From contig NZ_JABRVS010000001.1 in the NCBI RefSeq assembly GCF_013248905.1, positions 4,216,001-4,280,000 on the forward strand: 64,000 bases of DNA, given 5' to 3'. Origin of the DNA: Shewanella sp. VB17. GTDB taxonomy: Bacteria > Pseudomonadota > Gammaproteobacteria > Enterobacterales > Shewanellaceae. How positions within the stretch are numbered: position 1 is the stretch's first letter; every line of letters starts with the position of its first letter. The notes under the pieces were generated by a model. The model was given only the letters and a program-made list of their open reading frames with translations. It made no database searches and was not told the origin of the DNA. Position numbers and translations under genes: made by a program. Positions 26,564 through 35,415 of this stretch are shown piece after piece.

Positions 26564-29218
26564 TTAGGGTAAGTTTTTACGTTTTTCAATCTCTTTTTGT
26601 CTAAAAAAATTCACCACCAACGCAATGAACAAAAACAAAAATAAGAATAATGATTGCTGTTCTTTCCAATAAGGATCACAACTAAACACCAACATAATAA
26701 AAATAACGTATCCAAGTAAAAAAGCAAAAAAATACCAACGTTTATAGAGAGATCTGAGTCTAAAAACCCACAGTGATGTCAACATATAAATAGCTAAGCT
26801 CAAAAATAACAGTAAAAACACGACTCTAAGTGGCCAGCGCAATGGGCATAGTGTGTCACACACTTTATTCGCTAGGTTCACAGCTGGTTTTATCAAAGTA
26901 AATGTGGAATCTTGACCGGAAAAATAACTTATATCAATTAAATCACTCACTCCATCAGACAAAGGATATGTCCAATAAGCTGCACCTAAGTAACTCCATT
27001 TTGTATAGTTCAATACCTGTTTAATATAGTCAGTGTTATGCCCATCTATTTGCAGTAAGGGAATAGATTTATTAAATAACACCCCTGCGATATCGGTATG
27101 TTTTTTATCCCCCATATAAGTACGCAACAGCTTAAGTCGCTCTACATCAACATTCATAGACTCAGAAATATTCATGTCATTAGATAACCCCTCCTGAGTA
27201 TTTTCTTGCGCTAATGAAAAAGGAGAAAACTTCATAATATACAAATTAATATATGGCTCTAACTCCGCCAAATTATCCAGGGTATAAAACAGCGATGCTT
27301 CTGATACAAGTGCATAAGAGGGCACAATCATGTTTAAATAATATTGATCTTCAATGCCTGCTGTATCTGCTCCCACATTATTTGCATTGAGCTGCATTTT
27401 TAATTTTTTAATAAATGCATTAACCTCATTGACCTTAGCTTGAGTATTGATTTGTTGTAGATCTAAATTCAAAGTGACACCATCTGCCATACTTCTCTTA
27501 GGGCTTTGGCCTAAACTCATGATAGGTTTTAAATTATTAATAGGGTAACCCTCAAGCGGTGCTTGAACCGTTGCAATGATGTCATTGAGCAAAGCATCGT
27601 TAAATTCGATCTCAACCTGTTGTTCAGCTGGAGAACCGTTGTTATTTGAAAACACCAAATCAACTTTGACTCTATGATTATGCGCACTATTAACAAATTC
27701 TGAAAATGGCTTTGTTACTCTTAGATTGTCGGGCACTGTCACACGACTACCATCAATTGACGCTGAAAAATAAGCCATCCGAGTTAACCGGCTATAATCT
27801 ATTGTTTGCTCATCTGGTTGCCAATATTGATAAAACCCATAGTAAATAGGGGAATGATTACCTTCAAGGCTAATATTTTCCGCACAACCACAACCAGGAG
27901 TGGCTTGCCAAACTAATTCATTAACCTTTATGTCTGTTGGCCTAATTAATTTTTTAAATAGTTCAACCAAACTCTTGAATACATCATCACTTAATGTCGT
28001 TAAATCAATATCTTTTAATGCTACGCTCAGTAAATAGCGCGAATTAAATACCATGGCCTCAAGCATTGCTAGCTGCTTCATTTGAGCTTGAGTTAATGCA
28101 ATCATCACCTCACCATTAAGTGTATTTACAGCCTGAGTAAAGTCTTTAATACTATGTTTAGTAATGGCATAACTCTGAGGCTGCATTAATACGCTAACGG
28201 GTGCAGCTTTGGTAACGCTAGCTTCATTTATTATTGCCGATGAAGCTCCTGATGGATCCGCTGGATCTTTTTGAACGGTAGTGAGATCAGATGGCGTATC
28301 TGTGGGTAATAATGAAGTTGCAGCTTGGGTTATTGCTGCTGAATTTGATATTGTTGGTGCAGCAACACTTTGATAACTAGCAGGTGTTACGACCACGAGT
28401 TGATTAAGCAATGCATTGATTTTACTGGGCGACAATTCCCCAACTAAAGCAAGGGTAAGTGGCCTAAGTTCCTTAACAATCGCCGCTTCGCTAGCAAAGG
28501 GTTGATCCATTAACTCATTCAATTTAAATCGCGTATCACTCCATACGGCTAATTTTTTCATATCAGTATTAGATAACTGATAGTAAATGCTTTTATTTGC
28601 TACCAATGGGCTATCAGTACTCGGTATTAGCTTGGATGTATTTTGTTGACTCAACACAAATTCATCAATCGCTAAATGCAGTGTTTGAGCCGAAATATAA
28701 CACTGAGGTTTATCGATGCAATCTTGTTTTGTCAATTGATTCACGGCTTGCTGTTGCATCCATTCACTAAATATCAAACTCTTAAGTATTTGTCGCCATT
28801 GAGGATAATTCTGACTTAATTCTGCGATAGTCATCAATGAACTCAATAGTTGCGCGACAAACTCACTGTTACTTTTAGCGATGTGGGCCTGATTAAATTC
28901 ATGACAAAAATACGCCAACCATTTTTCAGTGATCCGACCTACTTTTCCATCAGACAAATACGTTCCAGGATTGTCATAATCTTGGAGATATGCTGAATTA
29001 TCTTGGTATACGATCCCTAGATTTTTTTGCACCAAATCCCCAAATATCTTGCTGGTCAATATGGGATCCTGCTTGGTTAGCTCAATATTGGTTAAACATG
29101 GATTTATCACTCTTTTGTCTGCACTCAATACATATGATGAATACAGCACACTTATCACTAGCAGAGCGAGGCACATGAGGCTAATATTTTTCATGAGAGC
29201 TTCAATCATAAGCTTCAT
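26564..29218 (-). CDS. eCIS-linked membrane protein with degenerate GH18-like domain
   Basis: The 884-aa protein has a signal peptide/anchor at the N-terminus (MKNISLMCLALLVISVLYSS from the internal ATG at 29194), a long extracytoplasmic region and three C-terminal membrane helices (about 795-870) ending in a basic cytoplasmic tail. Around residues 455-720 it resembles glycoside hydrolase 18 folds: YYGFYQYWQPDEQTIDYSRL (about 456), TRMAYFSASIDG, VKVDLVFSNNN and DGVTLNLDLQQ (about 576), where the catalytic DxxDxDxE signature should be. The acidic residues are mostly replaced, so catalysis is unlikely and carbohydrate binding is more plausible. The start at 29218 overlaps the AAA+ stop codon (ATGA type), tying it to the eCIS operon. 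It may anchor, release or localise the particle; this is inference. Confidence 0.68.
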   Translation of the reverse strand: MKLMIEALMKNISLMCLALLVISVLYSSYVLSADKRVINPCLTNIELTKQDPILTSKIFGDLVQKNLGIVYQDNSAYLQDYDNPGTYLSDGKVGRITEKWLAYFCHEFNQAHIAKSNSEFVAQLLSSLMTIAELSQNYPQWRQILKSLIFSEWMQQQAVNQLTKQDCIDKPQCYISAQTLHLAIDEFVLSQQNTSKLIPSTDSPLVANKSIYYQLSNTDMKKLAVWSDTRFKLNELMDQPFASEAAIVKELRPLTLALVGELSPSKINALLNQLVVVTPASYQSVAAPTISNSAAITQAATSLLPTDTPSDLTTVQKDPADPSGASSAIINEASVTKAAPVSVLMQPQSYAITKHSIKDFTQAVNTLNGEVMIALTQAQMKQLAMLEAMVFNSRYLLSVALKDIDLTTLSDDVFKSLVELFKKLIRPTDIKVNELVWQATPGCGCAENISLEGNHSPIYYGFYQYWQPDEQTIDYSRLTRMAYFSASIDGSRVTVPDNLRVTKPFSEFVNSAHNHRVKVDLVFSNNNGSPAEQQVEIEFNDALLNDIIATVQAPLEGYPINNLKPIMSLGQSPKRSMADGVTLNLDLQQINTQAKVNEVNAFIKKLKMQLNANNVGADTAGIEDQYYLNMIVPSYALVSEASLFYTLDNLAELEPYINLYIMKFSPFSLAQENTQEGLSNDMNISESMNVDVERLKLLRTYMGDKKHTDIAGVLFNKSIPLLQIDGHNTDYIKQVLNYTKWSYLGAAYWTYPLSDGVSDLIDISYFSGQDSTFTLIKPAVNLANKVCDTLCPLRWPLRVVFLLLFLSLAIYMLTSLWVFRLRSLYKRWYFFAFLLGYVIFIMLVFSCDPYWKEQQSLFLFLFLFIALVVNFFRQKEIEKRKNLP

Positions 29219-30615
29219 ATTGTTTTGCCTTCTTTACGTAACTCTTTGGCAATACCGCTACGTAAGTCATCAAAACTCATCATGTCATGATCTGATTGAA
29301 TCGCTCTGATCGCTCCATAGCGCACGACATTAGCAATGGATCCACCAGCAAGCTCATATTGTTCAGCAATTAATTTCAGTTGCCCTGATTGTTCATCTTC
29401 ATATCGATGATTAAGCATATTGCTCCACAGCTCAAAACGCTGGTTTGCATCTGGCATAGGGAAATAGATCAAGGATTGAAAACGGCGTGAAAAAGCATCA
29501 TCAATATTAGCCCTTAAATTTGTCGCTAAAATAACCATACCGGGAAAATCTTCAATTCTTTGTAATAAGTAAGCGATCTCTTGATTTGAATGACGATCAT
29601 TGGCAGATCCACCTTGTGAACGAGTACCAAATAACGCATCGGCTTCATCAAAAAATAAGATCCAACGTTTAGTGGCGGCTTGATCAAACAAATTAGCTAA
29701 ATTTTTCTCCGTTTCACCTATGTATTTAGACACCATAGAAGAAAGATCAATACGATACACATCTAAGCCAAATTCAGCACCGATAAGAGTCGCAGTTAAT
29801 GTTTTCCCTGTTCCTGGTGGGCCATAAAATAAACTTCTGTAGCCTGGTTTTAACGATTTTGACAAGCCCCAATCATGTAAAATATGATCAGAATGAGCGA
29901 TCCAAATCCTGATTTGATCTATCTCTTCCATTACATCAGCTGTCAATACTAAATCACCCCACTCAAGTTGACTCTTGATTAACTTGGCTGGAAATTGAGT
30001 ACTGTAATCCAGTTTTTCTGTGATCCCAGTTGTAAATCGATTCAGAAATTCGACTTCAATTGTAAAAGGACTACTGAAAAAAGGCTCACCGTCACCAGCG
30101 TCGAGTAATTTGATGACATTGTGGTGTAAAAAAGGATGATGGGCTTCAAATAAAGACGTCATATTAAAACGCTTTATCATATCTTCAGCTGCTATGATGA
30201 AAGCCGCAGTTTCACATGTAGGTAAAAAACCACTGTGTGTTTGCCCTTGTTTACCACCAAATTCAGTATAAGCACGATCAAAATGACTATTACGAATAAA
30301 AAAAGTATCAAAGACTTGTGGGCGAATATGAGGAATTAAAGCCATTAACAACACAATTCTTTCTTGATCTTGATGCAGGTGTTGTTTAACCCATTTTGCA
30401 TACAAAGATTGATCAGAGCTTAAATCAGGTGCAGCAAGTTGAGACAAGGATGTCAGTTCACTTTCTTGCTGGAAGTACAGCTTAATACGTAAATCTAAGA
30501 TCTGAGAAAACCATTCAATCTCACGTTCTAAACTCATGGCATTGGCTACACCGCAGTCAAGATCGAATGCCTTGCTTGTTGTGGCGATACTGTTCACTGC
30601 CTGTAAACTGTTCAT
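29215..30615 (-). CDS. AAA+ ATPase of the eCIS (Afp15/Pvc15-like)
   Basis: The 466-aa protein has an N-terminal helical domain (about 1-230) and one AAA+ module: Walker A GPPGTGKT (265-272), Walker B ILFFDEAD (319-326), sensor 1 ATN (364-366) and paired arginines FSRRF (375-379). The N-terminal part and position match the eCIS ATPase, which is needed for particle assembly or for loading cargo and is absent from phage tails and R-pyocins. It starts 43 bases after the tape-measure gene and its stop overlaps the next start. Confidence 0.93.
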   Translation of the reverse strand: MNSLQAVNSIATTSKAFDLDCGVANAMSLEREIEWFSQILDLRIKLYFQQESELTSLSQLAAPDLSSDQSLYAKWVKQHLHQDQERIVLLMALIPHIRPQVFDTFFIRNSHFDRAYTEFGGKQGQTHSGFLPTCETAAFIIAAEDMIKRFNMTSLFEAHHPFLHHNVIKLLDAGDGEPFFSSPFTIEVEFLNRFTTGITEKLDYSTQFPAKLIKSQLEWGDLVLTADVMEEIDQIRIWIAHSDHILHDWGLSKSLKPGYRSLFYGPPGTGKTLTATLIGAEFGLDVYRIDLSSMVSKYIGETEKNLANLFDQAATKRWILFFDEADALFGTRSQGGSANDRHSNQEIAYLLQRIEDFPGMVILATNLRANIDDAFSRRFQSLIYFPMPDANQRFELWSNMLNHRYEDEQSGQLKLIAEQYELAGGSIANVVRYGAIRAIQSDHDMMSFDDLRSGIAKELRKEGKTI

Positions 30616-30657
30616 TGCTAGACACCTTATTGCTTAAAATGAATACCTTTGACTTAT

Positions 30658-33600
30658 TTAACGCCACTCCACATGCAACACTTTTTCCATCCATGGGTAT
30701 TTGATCACCGCAAAACTCCACGGTATAGAATCCAATAACATATCAAATGTTTTAGGTGGGACGTTTAGTTTCCACGCGCCTTTATCTTGAATCATAACGG
30801 CTTCTCTTTGTAAAAATGATTCACGTAACCCACTGATACTGGTTTGACCTATCACCTGCCAATTTTGAATGATGCCATCTAACAAGCCTGACATGGTTTC
30901 AATGTCTTTATTGGTTAATTCCACATCATAGGAAATGGATTTAGTGATGTTAACGCCACACAACACTTTATTAAGGCTCAATAAGTACTCAGGTGTCGCT
31001 TGCTGCTCTGTCACTAAATACTGCAGCACATGAACCGCTTTGTCTTTTGCTGCATCGTTAATGAATACGCCTTGGTCTGTTAAGGACAACATAGCAAACA
31101 AACGGGGGAGATAAGGCGCAGCAATCACGATCCCAGCATTAGCAACATAGATGTTCTCATTAGAGAGGATATTGTCATGACTGAGGATACTCGAACTTGT
31201 AGGCGTAGCGGTTTTAACCACATCAGTCTGCAAAATTGTACTTTGCAGTGGCATTACCACCTCGCCTTTTTCTATGGCACCAGTATTAACATTATTTTCA
31301 CAACGCAACAGTGAAATATGACACTTAAGATGTTCTATGACCGCTTTATTATCCCAAATATCAGTGCTACATAAAGCATTTTGCTTATCCCCCATTAGCG
31401 GGGGTCTGATTAAGCATGAGTGAGTGAGTAAATCAATTGGGAGCTCAAGTTCAACAATGAATTGGTGTATGAATAATTCAAATCGTTTAAAGTGTGATTT
31501 TATACTGTCAAGAGACAAACGATAAACAAACGCCAAAAAATCCACTGTCAGCTGAGTTTGATCAATCACAGATGATGAATTGATATATTGGCACATAAAC
31601 GACCACATCGACTTTTTGTGGCTTTGTGAAAAATATTTCAACGTCGGACAAACATGATTGAGATAACATAAAGACTCATGCATAACCCTGAATCTTGAGC
31701 CATACAAAAAGGTCATCATTTCATGACATTCGTGCTCACTGCGCACTGTTGAAATCCCTAGGTGAACAGCAATATCGGGTAAATATTGCAATAAATAAGA
31801 TTTGTATTCAGCATGATGGTAACGCTTGAGGTACACCAGTATGACATCGAGTTCTTTGAGGTAAACAGCGTCATTAAGCTGAGTATCGCGATTCGCTAAT
31901 TTCTGTAAAAAATCGTGGCATTGCTGTAATTCATTATGTTCTTTTGGGTTATTTATGATAGTTAAATCAATTTTTTTAGCGCTTTTTTCCGTTGTTGCTG
32001 CTTGGGATATGGTAAACAATGGCTCTGGTACATGCCGAGCGGGGGATTTAATTTCAGCGGACCTATTTTGAATTACCCCATTTTGGGACCAATATTTCTG
32101 ACTCCAACGCGCTTGTTCCAAACGCACTGCAGTGTAAATCAAATCTGAAGTAGAGTTAATTTGTGCTAAGACATTAAAGTGACGGCTATCTTGTCTATAT
32201 TTTGCAAGGTTAAATACCATCACCTTCATGGACTGTTGCTGCTCATGACTGTATTGTTTGAACAAAACAGTCCAATCCATCGACAAAAGTAACGGTTGAA
32301 TCATCAGACGCTGAAGATTTAAATAATCATCTTGATACAATTCAGTCAACATATCAAAAAGCCGACTAAAATCATTTTTATCTATTGCTACAGTACTATT
32401 GCGTTGATAATGAAGTACTTTCACCATAAGAACTTGTAACTGAGCACGCAACTTATTGTGATAAACCAAGTGTTCAATATCCAATCGTGATGATTGAGTT
32501 AATACACGCTTATTTTGCTCATCTGCTGATGTATTCCTTGTCGCTATCAAATCATTGGACAGTGGAGCACGCAAAGAATGCAAATATTGATATTGATTTA
32601 CCCTCAATGGATGTTTTTCATCTCTCTTCACACAATGCAACATCGCCTCGATGAGTGAATCTGGTGTCAGGTTTCTGTATCCCGCCATCTGTACAATCAA
32701 GTGGTGCAGTACTTTATTATGGTTCTGACAACTTGCGTTCATGACACCAACATACTCCCAAATAAACAACCAAAGCATATCTGTAATAAAAGGACTTAAT
32801 ATTATTTTGCTGGTCAATTTATACCAAACTTTTTTAGTCAATTTCAGCCTTGATATTTCAACATCTGTAATATTAGGCTTCATAGACGGACGCTTAACAT
32901 CTGAAAATGGGACACTGACGAAGAGTAATGAATCTTCACTCATTAGTTCATCAAGCAGCACCATAATATTAGGCATGAGCAATTGCATCAAATAATGACT
33001 CGTTTGCTCTGAACTTTTATGTAATTGGACTAAAATCTGTGGTGACACCTTAGCAAAATGCATAACAATGTATTTAAAAACCTTAGTTTCACAGTGTGAT
33101 GCGTGCTTAATCATGACTTTAATTTTGCCATGATCAGCAAGATGCAAAGCAATAGCAAATTGGCTCAGAATATCATCACTATGAGAAGATAAATCATCAC
33201 CATCACAGACAAGTTCAACATCAATTAAAGTATCATTGGCAACTGGATCCTGTAGCACTCCCCGCAGAACCCCTTCAATCGGCTTAATTAAGAGTTGACC
33301 AAGTAAACCTAACATACTGTCTTTTAATGCCGACGGGGCTAATGTGGCAGAAAAACCACTCACCAGATCGTGCAATAACTGCTGATGATCGACATTATGA
33401 TGGGCAGCCACTTGCTGAGTTAAGTAACTTAAGTAGCTAATACGGTTAAATTGGCTACCACGTTCAATCAGTAAATAACTCAAACTAAAAGCCCATAGAT
33501 GCTCTGTTACTCCCTGAGTTTCAAGAGGGATCCCACCCTTCGATTGTTGAATTTTCACTGTACTCAGTTCAATCATAGACAATATGAATGGCTTATCCGC

Positions 33601-35415
33601 AGGGGCCAAACATTGCAAAATATCTTGGAGCATAGACTGACTGAAGTTGTGGACCATAGTACGAATAATATGCCGTTCTTGCCCCCACAGATGCAATGCT
33701 TGACCCAATAAGTTGGAGTGTTCGCTGATAACTAAAGACCAAAATGGAGTGATTTGTTCAACGCGACCTTCGAGAATAGCTATCGCTAAACGGCTCAATA
33801 TCTCCTGTGTAGAAATACCAGTTTGCTCAGTCTCACAGAGCGCTACTACTGACATAGTGCTTTCTATTGCGGCTCCAGGAGTCATTCCTCTGATGACAGT
33901 AACATCACTCAATAACTCTGCTAAATTACGTTTTAACTTAGACTCTTGGCTGATTTGATGCAAAGAGTCCATCAATGAGCCATATACTTGCTGCTGACTT
34001 AAATTAAAATGAGCTGAGGTTTGCCTAATCAGACTCAATAGATAAGACTTTCGGTTAAAGCTTCCTCCTCTTTCGACCAATAGATAAGTTAACGTAAATT
34101 GCCAAAATATTTGCTCCTTGGCTTTGTCAGCCATGACGATATTGCGTGCCTGTGGCTGTGTTTTAAGTGTTAATAAGCCTTGATTCGCATTAGATTGAAC
34201 CTGCAAGATAAAATGACTTTCATTTGGTTCAAGCAGTAACACTAAATCTGTCAGCATAGGCACTGACAAATTTGTCGCTAAGCAATGCCTCACTCGTGCT
34301 TGCTTACCTAATTGTGTTAATACCTCAACAAACACATTGGCATACTCCTTATTAGCAAGAGTCCAAATTGATAAAAGCCCTGCACGACTGCCTTGTAACA
34401 CCGACTGATAGAATATAATCGCAATACTCGATTTGACCTCACTCACTGGTAAGTGTTGTAGAAAAATCGATTGGGACTGGGTTAGATGCATCGCGACAAA
34501 ATCATTAATCAGAGTCCTTGGTAATGAATCTAACTGGCGCGAGACATTGCGCAATAAATAATGGCAAGCACTGTTTGAACTAAAATGGCGATCGGTGACG
34601 ATGTCATCAAATAAGCTTGATAAAAAGCGTAATCGCTTCGTTTTTTCTGATGCCTTAATCCAAGGCGACGATGTAAAAAATGCTTGCTCTGTTTGCGTTA
34701 ATCTATGCTGGCAAGTGCTACCAAATATCAAACTCAGCATACACTCTAACTGAGTACGCTCATTGGTTGGGATCATGGTTAATAGAAGCTCAATGACATT
34801 GCTTACCGTTAATTGATTAACCAAACGTCCAATAATCTGTTTACGCTGTCCATGAGTGGCCAACCATAATCGTAATTTTTTACTGTGAGTAAATACTCGC
34901 TGTAATAACCATTGCTGCCACTGACTAGGATCATGGTACTGACTTGCCTGTCCATTCCAGGGCAATGAACCACTAAGCAGATAAAAAGTAAACTGTTGCC
35001 ACTGTCCCTGTGTTATTGGATATTGACTCATGGAGACTTCAGCAATATCAGCAGATAAGCTGACCACTTGTTTATCGCTTTGATTGAGTCCTGTCTTGTC
35101 TTTAATGCATGCTAATTGCAGTGATATTGCTTCAAGCACGCGTATTTCGATTTGTGTTAAATAATCGCCATGCTCAACATTACCTAGATCAATCACCAAC
35201 TTATCAATGCTTACCATCGTCTCTGGCACATTATGAGCATTGAAGGCGCTATCAATCGCAGGCAGTAAACGACGTAACATAAAGTCATGAGCTTGCTGCT
35301 GAAAATCATCTGCGACTTGTTGGTGATTGAAGTTAATATCAAACACGATACCTTCTATTACGTGGGGAGGACTCGAACCAAACCCCACCTGAGTGTTCGC
35401 TATTGGCTCAATCAT
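30658..35415 (-). CDS. eCIS tape-measure protein (Afp14/Pvc14-like)
   Basis: The 1585-aa protein begins with the tape-measure family signature: HVIEGIVFDINF (18-29), RRLLPAIDSAF and IDKLVIDLG (70-78). At least three internal copies of a helical module are visible, each with a motif like FWxFxLxYLLxERGxxFN followed by SYLxxLxxQxxxH, near residues 435, 638 and 878. Afp14-like proteins set particle length and these modules probably form part of the ruler. The start overlaps the Afp12-like gene by 8 bases. It is a helical, non-secreted protein. Confidence 0.88.
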   Translation of the reverse strand: MIEPIANTQVGFGSSPPHVIEGIVFDINFNHQQVADDFQQQAHDFMLRRLLPAIDSAFNAHNVPETMVSIDKLVIDLGNVEHGDYLTQIEIRVLEAISLQLACIKDKTGLNQSDKQVVSLSADIAEVSMSQYPITQGQWQQFTFYLLSGSLPWNGQASQYHDPSQWQQWLLQRVFTHSKKLRLWLATHGQRKQIIGRLVNQLTVSNVIELLLTMIPTNERTQLECMLSLIFGSTCQHRLTQTEQAFFTSSPWIKASEKTKRLRFLSSLFDDIVTDRHFSSNSACHYLLRNVSRQLDSLPRTLINDFVAMHLTQSQSIFLQHLPVSEVKSSIAIIFYQSVLQGSRAGLLSIWTLANKEYANVFVEVLTQLGKQARVRHCLATNLSVPMLTDLVLLLEPNESHFILQVQSNANQGLLTLKTQPQARNIVMADKAKEQIFWQFTLTYLLVERGGSFNRKSYLLSLIRQTSAHFNLSQQQVYGSLMDSLHQISQESKLKRNLAELLSDVTVIRGMTPGAAIESTMSVVALCETEQTGISTQEILSRLAIAILEGRVEQITPFWSLVISEHSNLLGQALHLWGQERHIIRTMVHNFSQSMLQDILQCLAPADKPFILSMIELSTVKIQQSKGGIPLETQGVTEHLWAFSLSYLLIERGSQFNRISYLSYLTQQVAAHHNVDHQQLLHDLVSGFSATLAPSALKDSMLGLLGQLLIKPIEGVLRGVLQDPVANDTLIDVELVCDGDDLSSHSDDILSQFAIALHLADHGKIKVMIKHASHCETKVFKYIVMHFAKVSPQILVQLHKSSEQTSHYLMQLLMPNIMVLLDELMSEDSLLFVSVPFSDVKRPSMKPNITDVEISRLKLTKKVWYKLTSKIILSPFITDMLWLFIWEYVGVMNASCQNHNKVLHHLIVQMAGYRNLTPDSLIEAMLHCVKRDEKHPLRVNQYQYLHSLRAPLSNDLIATRNTSADEQNKRVLTQSSRLDIEHLVYHNKLRAQLQVLMVKVLHYQRNSTVAIDKNDFSRLFDMLTELYQDDYLNLQRLMIQPLLLSMDWTVLFKQYSHEQQQSMKVMVFNLAKYRQDSRHFNVLAQINSTSDLIYTAVRLEQARWSQKYWSQNGVIQNRSAEIKSPARHVPEPLFTISQAATTEKSAKKIDLTIINNPKEHNELQQCHDFLQKLANRDTQLNDAVYLKELDVILVYLKRYHHAEYKSYLLQYLPDIAVHLGISTVRSEHECHEMMTFLYGSRFRVMHESLCYLNHVCPTLKYFSQSHKKSMWSFMCQYINSSSVIDQTQLTVDFLAFVYRLSLDSIKSHFKRFELFIHQFIVELELPIDLLTHSCLIRPPLMGDKQNALCSTDIWDNKAVIEHLKCHISLLRCENNVNTGAIEKGEVVMPLQSTILQTDVVKTATPTSSSILSHDNILSNENIYVANAGIVIAAPYLPRLFAMLSLTDQGVFINDAAKDKAVHVLQYLVTEQQATPEYLLSLNKVLCGVNITKSISYDVELTNKDIETMSGLLDGIIQNWQVIGQTSISGLRESFLQREAVMIQDKGAWKLNVPPKTFDMLLDSIPWSFAVIKYPWMEKVLHVEWR

